Part shown: piece by piece, positions 60,525 through 64,000 of the stretch
Position numbering within the stretch: the stretch's first letter is position 1
Layout of the letters: each line of letters opens with the position of its first letter
NCBI GenBank assembly: GCA_963593685.1
Contig: CAVBBP010000001.1
Location: forward strand, 31,783-95,782
DNA from: W0P28-013 sp963593685
GTDB lineage: Bacteria; Bacteroidota; Bacteroidia; Bacteroidales; Paludibacteraceae
Length of the DNA stretch: 64,000 nucleotides
Reading direction: 5' to 3'
Made by a program: the position numbers and the translations under genes
Notes under the pieces: model-generated
Told to the model about the DNA's origin: nothing
Seen by the model: the letters and a program-made list of their open reading frames with translations, nothing else
Databases searched by the model: none

Positions 60525-61403
60525 ATGGGACGCGGATACAAACCACGGAAAGATTCGTTCTTTAACATGCATTTTACCGCCACAGTGAGCATCGCTTTAG
60601 TGCTGTTTTTGGTCGGGCTGATAGCGTTTTTGCTCGCTTTTGCGCAGGAGATGGCGCAATACACCAAAGAGCATGTTTCGCTGTCGGTAGTGCTGAGCGA
60701 CAACGCCACCGAGGCCGATGTGGCGCGCCTCGAGCGTTACCTGTCGGTGTGCGATTTTGCCAAAAATTACGAATACATCAGCAAGGAGCAGGCGCTGCAA
60801 GAACATATCGACGGCATGGGTGAAGACCCCACGGAACTGCTGGGTTTCAATCCGTTGCGCGCGTCGGTCGAGGTCTATCTCAAGGCCGACTACGCCAACA
60901 ACGACAGCATCGAGGCGATAAAAGCCAAGTTGCAGACATTCCAAGGCATCGACGAATTTGTGTACCAAAAAGATTTGGTGCAACTCATCAACCAAAATGT
61001 GAACAAGGTCTCTCTGATTTTGGCGGGCATTGCGCTGGTGCTGCTGTTTATCTCTATTGCGCTGATAAACAACACAATACGCATTTCGGTCTATTCCAAA
61101 CGCTTCCTTATCAACACCATGAAATTGGTGGGCGCGCGGCCGGGATTTATTCGCCGACCATTTATGCGGCGGTCGGCGTGGAACAGCGTGGTGGCGGCTC
61201 TGCTGGCGTTGTTGTTGCTGGGCGGCGCAGTCTATTATGTGCAGACCGAAATCGGCGGTTTGATGAACCTCTACGCATGGCAAATAGTGGTGCCTGTGGT
61301 GGCGGTGGTCTTTGCATTCAGTTTTCTGATAATGATGCTCTCGACCCGCTGCGCCGTAAATCGCTACCTGCGCATGAAAACAGACGACCTATTCTATGTG
61401 TAA
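60525..61403 (+). CDS. ftsX: Cell-division ABC permease-like protein FtsX
   Basis: The start is the ATG at 60525; a TTG two codons upstream is less likely. A membrane segment at about 17-40 is followed by a periplasmic domain (EHVSLSVVLSDNATEADV to DEFVYQKDLVQL). Three further membrane segments come after (about 160-185, 218-242 and 252-275), with the FtsX-type coupling stretch INTMKLVGARPGFIRRPF between them. With FtsE it controls peptidoglycan hydrolases at the septum. ftsE is not adjacent. It heads a conserved Bacteroidota gene order: ftsX, DUF3098, uppP, truB. 292 aa. Confidence 0.92.
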   Translation: MGRGYKPRKDSFFNMHFTATVSIALVLFLVGLIAFLLAFAQEMAQYTKEHVSLSVVLSDNATEADVARLERYLSVCDFAKNYEYISKEQALQEHIDGMGEDPTELLGFNPLRASVEVYLKADYANNDSIEAIKAKLQTFQGIDEFVYQKDLVQLINQNVNKVSLILAGIALVLLFISIALINNTIRISVYSKRFLINTMKLVGARPGFIRRPFMRRSAWNSVVAALLALLLLGGAVYYVQTEIGGLMNLYAWQIVVPVVAVVFAFSFLIMMLSTRCAVNRYLRMKTDDLFYV

Positions 61404-61657
61404 TTTCAGAGTTTCAGGGTTTCAGAATTTCAGAGTTCAAAACTCTGACGAAGACGAAGACAATGACAATTATTTGAAGATTTGAAAATTGATTTTACCC
61501 CACAGACCAACACTAATGCGTTAAACTTATCAATTTTTTCGACAAGCGAGAGCAGTGCCAAACTCGTTTGAGCAATGCCGAGCGGAGAAAAAATCTTGCG
61601 AAGCAAAACTTATCAACCAATCAACTTATCAACGATCAATCAATACTTTTCTATAGT
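61404..61657. repeat. Intergenic repeat mosaic
   Basis: Contains TTCAGAGTTTCAGGG runs, GACGAAGACGAAGACAATG, GAAGATTTGAAAATTG, AATGCGTTAAACTTATCAA, and the CAGTGCCAAACTCGTTTGAG module (61552-61571). The frame reading upstream of DUF3098 through it is not a real extension. Confidence 0.65.
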
Positions 61658-61879
61658 ATGAAATTTGCATTTACAAAAATCAATTTTATTTTGATGGGCG
61701 TGGCTTTTGCCGTTATTGTTGCGGGCTTTGTGCTGATGCACGGCTCATCGACGGTGGTGGAGTTCAACCCCGATGTGTTCAGTTTTCGCCGCGTTACATT
61801 GGCGCCTATCGTCTGCATGGTGGGTTTTGTGCTGATGATTGTGGCCATTTTGTGGAAACCTAAAAAACGCGACGAATGA
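61658..61879 (+). CDS. DUF3098 small membrane protein
   Basis: A 73-aa protein with two membrane segments (about 9-27 and 46-66), a conserved short loop (FNPDVFSFRRVTLAPIVC) and a basic end (WKPKKRDE). This is the DUF3098 pattern, regularly found between ftsX and uppP in Bacteroidota. The start at 61658 is chosen because the upstream frame is repeat DNA. It overlaps uppP by 4 bp. Function unknown. Confidence 0.85.
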   Translation: MKFAFTKINFILMGVAFAVIVAGFVLMHGSSTVVEFNPDVFSFRRVTLAPIVCMVGFVLMIVAILWKPKKRDE

Positions 61880-62679
61880 GTTGGTGGGAAGGGCTTGTGC
61901 TTGGCCTGATTCAGGGCTTGACGGAGTATCTGCCAGTTTCGAGTAGCGGTCATCTGACCATCGGCGCGGCGATTTTCGGTCTGCAAGGCGAAGAAAATCT
62001 CGCGTTTACCGTAACGGTGCATGTCGCCACGGTGTTGAGCACGATTGTTGTGCTGTGGCGCGAGATTGTGTGGCTGTTCCGCGATTTGTTCAAATTCACT
62101 TGGAACGCTGGCACAAAATATGTGGTCAATATCCTCATTTCGATGATTCCAATCGGTATTGTGGGCGTTTTTTTCAAAGACGAGGTCGAAGCCATTTTTG
62201 GGTCGGGCTTGGTGGTGGTGGGCATCTGCCTGCTGGTTACAGCGGTGTTGCTTGCGTTTGCCTATTTTGCCAAACCGCGCCAAAAAGCCGACATCTCGAT
62301 GCGCGATGCGTTCATCATTGGTCTGTCGCAAGCCGTGGCGGTGCTGCCCGGGCTTTCGCGCTCGGGAACGACCATTGCCACAGGACTTTTGCTCGGCAAT
62401 AACAAAGAGAAACTGGCACAGTTTTCGTTTCTGATGGTCATTCCGCCGATTTTGGGCGAAGCGTTGCTCGAAACCATCGACCTGCTGTCGGGCAGTGCCG
62501 AAGCCGTTACCAATGTGGTGCCCGCGTCGGTGCTGATTATCGGATTTTTGGCGGCATTCGTGTCGGGTTGCATCGCTTGCAAGTTTATGATAGAACTGGT
62601 AAAACGCGGCAAACTGATATATTTCGCCGTCTATTGCGCTATCGTTGGAACACTTGCGCTGATTTGGACGCTAATTTAA
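61876..62679 (+). CDS. uppP: Undecaprenyl-diphosphate phosphatase
   Basis: The protein recycles the undecaprenyl carrier for peptidoglycan and polysaccharide export, and its family gives bacitracin tolerance. The two catalytic motifs are LTEYLPVSSSGHL (15-27, Glu17) and LPGLSRSGTTIATGLLLG (about 156-173). It has about eight membrane segments. The length of 267 aa is normal. It is translationally coupled to DUF3098. Confidence 0.95.
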   Translation: MSWWEGLVLGLIQGLTEYLPVSSSGHLTIGAAIFGLQGEENLAFTVTVHVATVLSTIVVLWREIVWLFRDLFKFTWNAGTKYVVNILISMIPIGIVGVFFKDEVEAIFGSGLVVVGICLLVTAVLLAFAYFAKPRQKADISMRDAFIIGLSQAVAVLPGLSRSGTTIATGLLLGNNKEKLAQFSFLMVIPPILGEALLETIDLLSGSAEAVTNVVPASVLIIGFLAAFVSGCIACKFMIELVKRGKLIYFAVYCAIVGTLALIWTLI

Positions 62680-62804
62680 TTTCAGAATTTCAGGGTTTAA
62701 GAGTTTCAAATTAACAAAATTATTTGAAGATTTGAAAATTTGAAGATTAAGGCGTTTTGGTTATCGACAATCTGAAATTTGAAATTTGAAATTTTGCAAT
62801 TCTC

Positions 62805-63518
62805 ATGAACTTCGAGGCGGGCGAAATTTTGTATATCGACAAGCCGCTGCATTGGACTTCGTTCGATGTGGTGAACAAGGTGCGTGGTACGCTGTGTCGC
62901 TCGCTCGGGGTGAAAAAACTGAAAGTGGGACACGCTGGCACGCTCGATCCACTCGCCACAGGCGTGATGATTGTCTGCACAGGCAAAGCCACCAAGCGCA
63001 TCGACGAGTTGCAGAGCGGCGTGAAAGAGTACATCGCCACGCTCGAATTGGGCGCAACCACGCCCTCGTTCGATTTGGAACACGAGATTGATGCGCACTA
63101 CCCTACCGAACACATCACGCGGCAACTGGTGGACGAGGTGTTGACCAAGTTTCGAGGCGAAATTTGGCAAGTGCCGCCCGTCTATTCGGCGGTGAAAATC
63201 GACGGCAAGCGCGCCTACGACTACGCACGCAAGGCGCAAGAGGTGGCGTTGAAACCGAAATTGCTCGTTATTGACGCGTTGGAGGTGCTGCATTTCGAAC
63301 TGCCCGTGTTGCAAATTCGCGTGGTGTGCAGCAAAGGCACCTACATACGCGCTTTGGCACGCGACATTGGCGTGGCACTTGGCAGCGGCGCACACCTCAC
63401 CGCATTGCGGCGCACACGCGTGGGCGCAGCCACAGTGGCCGACTGTTGGGATATCGACAAATTGATAGAAAAAATTAAGGGGACACCTATAAATGCTCCA
63501 CTATCGCGAGAAAAGTGA
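62805..63518 (+). CDS. truB: tRNA pseudouridine-55 synthase
   Basis: The enzyme makes pseudouridine 55 in the T-loop of tRNAs. IDKPLHWTSFDVVNKVR near the N-terminus is followed by KVGHAGTLDPLATGVMIVCTG, where Asp48 is the nucleophile. YSAVKIDGKRAYDYAR and VVCSKGTYIRALARDIG come next. The length of 237 aa matches the shorter, PUA-lacking form common in Bacteroidota. A 125-bp repeat-rich gap separates it from uppP. Confidence 0.95.
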   Translation: MNFEAGEILYIDKPLHWTSFDVVNKVRGTLCRSLGVKKLKVGHAGTLDPLATGVMIVCTGKATKRIDELQSGVKEYIATLELGATTPSFDLEHEIDAHYPTEHITRQLVDEVLTKFRGEIWQVPPVYSAVKIDGKRAYDYARKAQEVALKPKLLVIDALEVLHFELPVLQIRVVCSKGTYIRALARDIGVALGSGAHLTALRRTRVGAATVADCWDIDKLIEKIKGTPINAPLSREK

Positions 63519-63904
63519 GTAGTGAGAAGTTAGAAGTGAGGAATTAGGAATTAGGAGTGAGGAGTTTTTAGTGAGAAAGTTTGAAAGTATGAAAGTGCGA
63601 AAGTAGGGACGCGGCATGCCGCATCCGAGAATAAAGACAAAAGACTTTTTAATTATCCTATTACCTAATTTCCAATTACTTAATTATTTGAAGATTTGAA
63701 AATTTGAAGATTGCATGTTTGGCACTGCGCTCGCTTATCGCAAAAATTCATAATTAACCAAAGGCTTTTCCCCCTTCGGGGGAAACGGGAAAGGGGGCTA
63801 CGACCAAGAAAATGAATAATGAATAATGAACAATGAATAATGAACAATAATTGGCGGCTTTTCGGAACGCGAACACGGCATTGGGCGGCGAGTGTCAAAA
63901 ATCA
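63519..63904. repeat. Intergenic repeat mosaic at the window end
   Basis: Contains AGTGAGGAATTAGG runs, GTTTGAAAGTATGAAAG, the REP-like palindrome GGGACGCGGCATGCCGCATCC (63606-63626), CTAATTTCCAATTACTTAA, GAAGATTTGAAAATTTG, an inverted CAGTGCCAAA-like module, an inverted CCCTTTC-type module (63765-63795) and AATGAATAATGAACAATG runs. An open frame in it is not a gene. Confidence 0.65.
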
Positions 63905-63974
63905 GGTTTTGTGTTTCGAAAAAGCGGAATTACTGTTTGAGCGAAGCGAGTTTAATTCCGCCGAAACCAAAACC
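63905..63974. other. Long imperfect hairpin
   Basis: GCGGAATTA (63924-63932) pairs with TAATTCCGC (63953-63961). The pairing continues outward with GTTTCG / CGAAAC and GGTTTT / AAAACC with small bulges. It may be the terminator of a gene beyond the window or another dispersed element. Confidence 0.5.
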
Positions 63975-64000
63975 GCCAATTTTTGGCAACGCTCGCGCCC

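Overview
The window is a chromosomal segment of a member of the Bacteroidota, most likely order Bacteroidales. The evidence is the promoter grammar (TTTG, 19-20 bp, TAnnTTTG, seen upstream of both tRNAs and many genes), two SusC/SusD operons, lipoproteins with acidic residues after the lipobox Cys, Porin_10, DUF4105, OstA-like and DUF3098 proteins, and a T9SS-like C-terminal tail. Housekeeping genes are moderately GC-rich. Intergenic DNA is AT-rich and built from recurring repeat modules. Species cannot be fixed from the sequence alone.

Layout. 1-13.3 kb: a cut-off glucosaminidase/LysM gene, a DUF4105 protein, a pullulanase lipoprotein, a FISUMP-like secreted protein, an RluA-type pseudouridine synthase with a solute-binding protein, a Porin_10 porin divergent from ribBA, and aroC. 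13.3-27.6 kb: a symmetrical accessory locus. Two SusC-SusD-SusE-like operons diverge from a central segment that encodes a serine recombinase. The central segment is bounded by 332-bp inverted repeats that include the first 72 codons of both susC genes. Only one side of the segment carries a recognisable outward promoter, so its inversion should switch expression from one operon to the other. The whole locus is bounded by a second, outer pair of inverted repeats (about 140 bp) carrying three copies each of a 17-bp motif.

27.6-29.9 kb: a small accessory stretch with an AAA_14/DUF4143 ATPase, a DUF6922 gene and a truncated AbiEii-like toxin gene. 29.9-42.8 kb (minus strand): pyrH, kdsB, PorT-like and LysM/binding-protein genes, a USP-like gene, an OstA-like (LPS transport) gene, SurA-type and other parvulin chaperones, and gpmI; this is largely an envelope-biogenesis block. 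43.4-49.5 kb: tRNA-Phe, efp, an IS4-type transposase remnant, gyrB, two half-size chromate transporters, a DUF2027/Smr protein and tRNA-Gln. 49.6-54.6 kb: a very large exonuclease-RecQ-UvrD fusion beside tRNA-Gln. 54.8-59.4 kb: a VTC-domain, DUF4956, DUF2490 and DUF4353 cluster. 59.9-63.5 kb: rplS, ftsX, DUF3098, uppP and truB.

The most notable system is the promoter-inversion switch at 19.7-22.0 kb and the larger inverted-repeat-bounded locus around it. Second are the triple-domain helicase and the dispersed REP-like intergenic modules that recur across the window.
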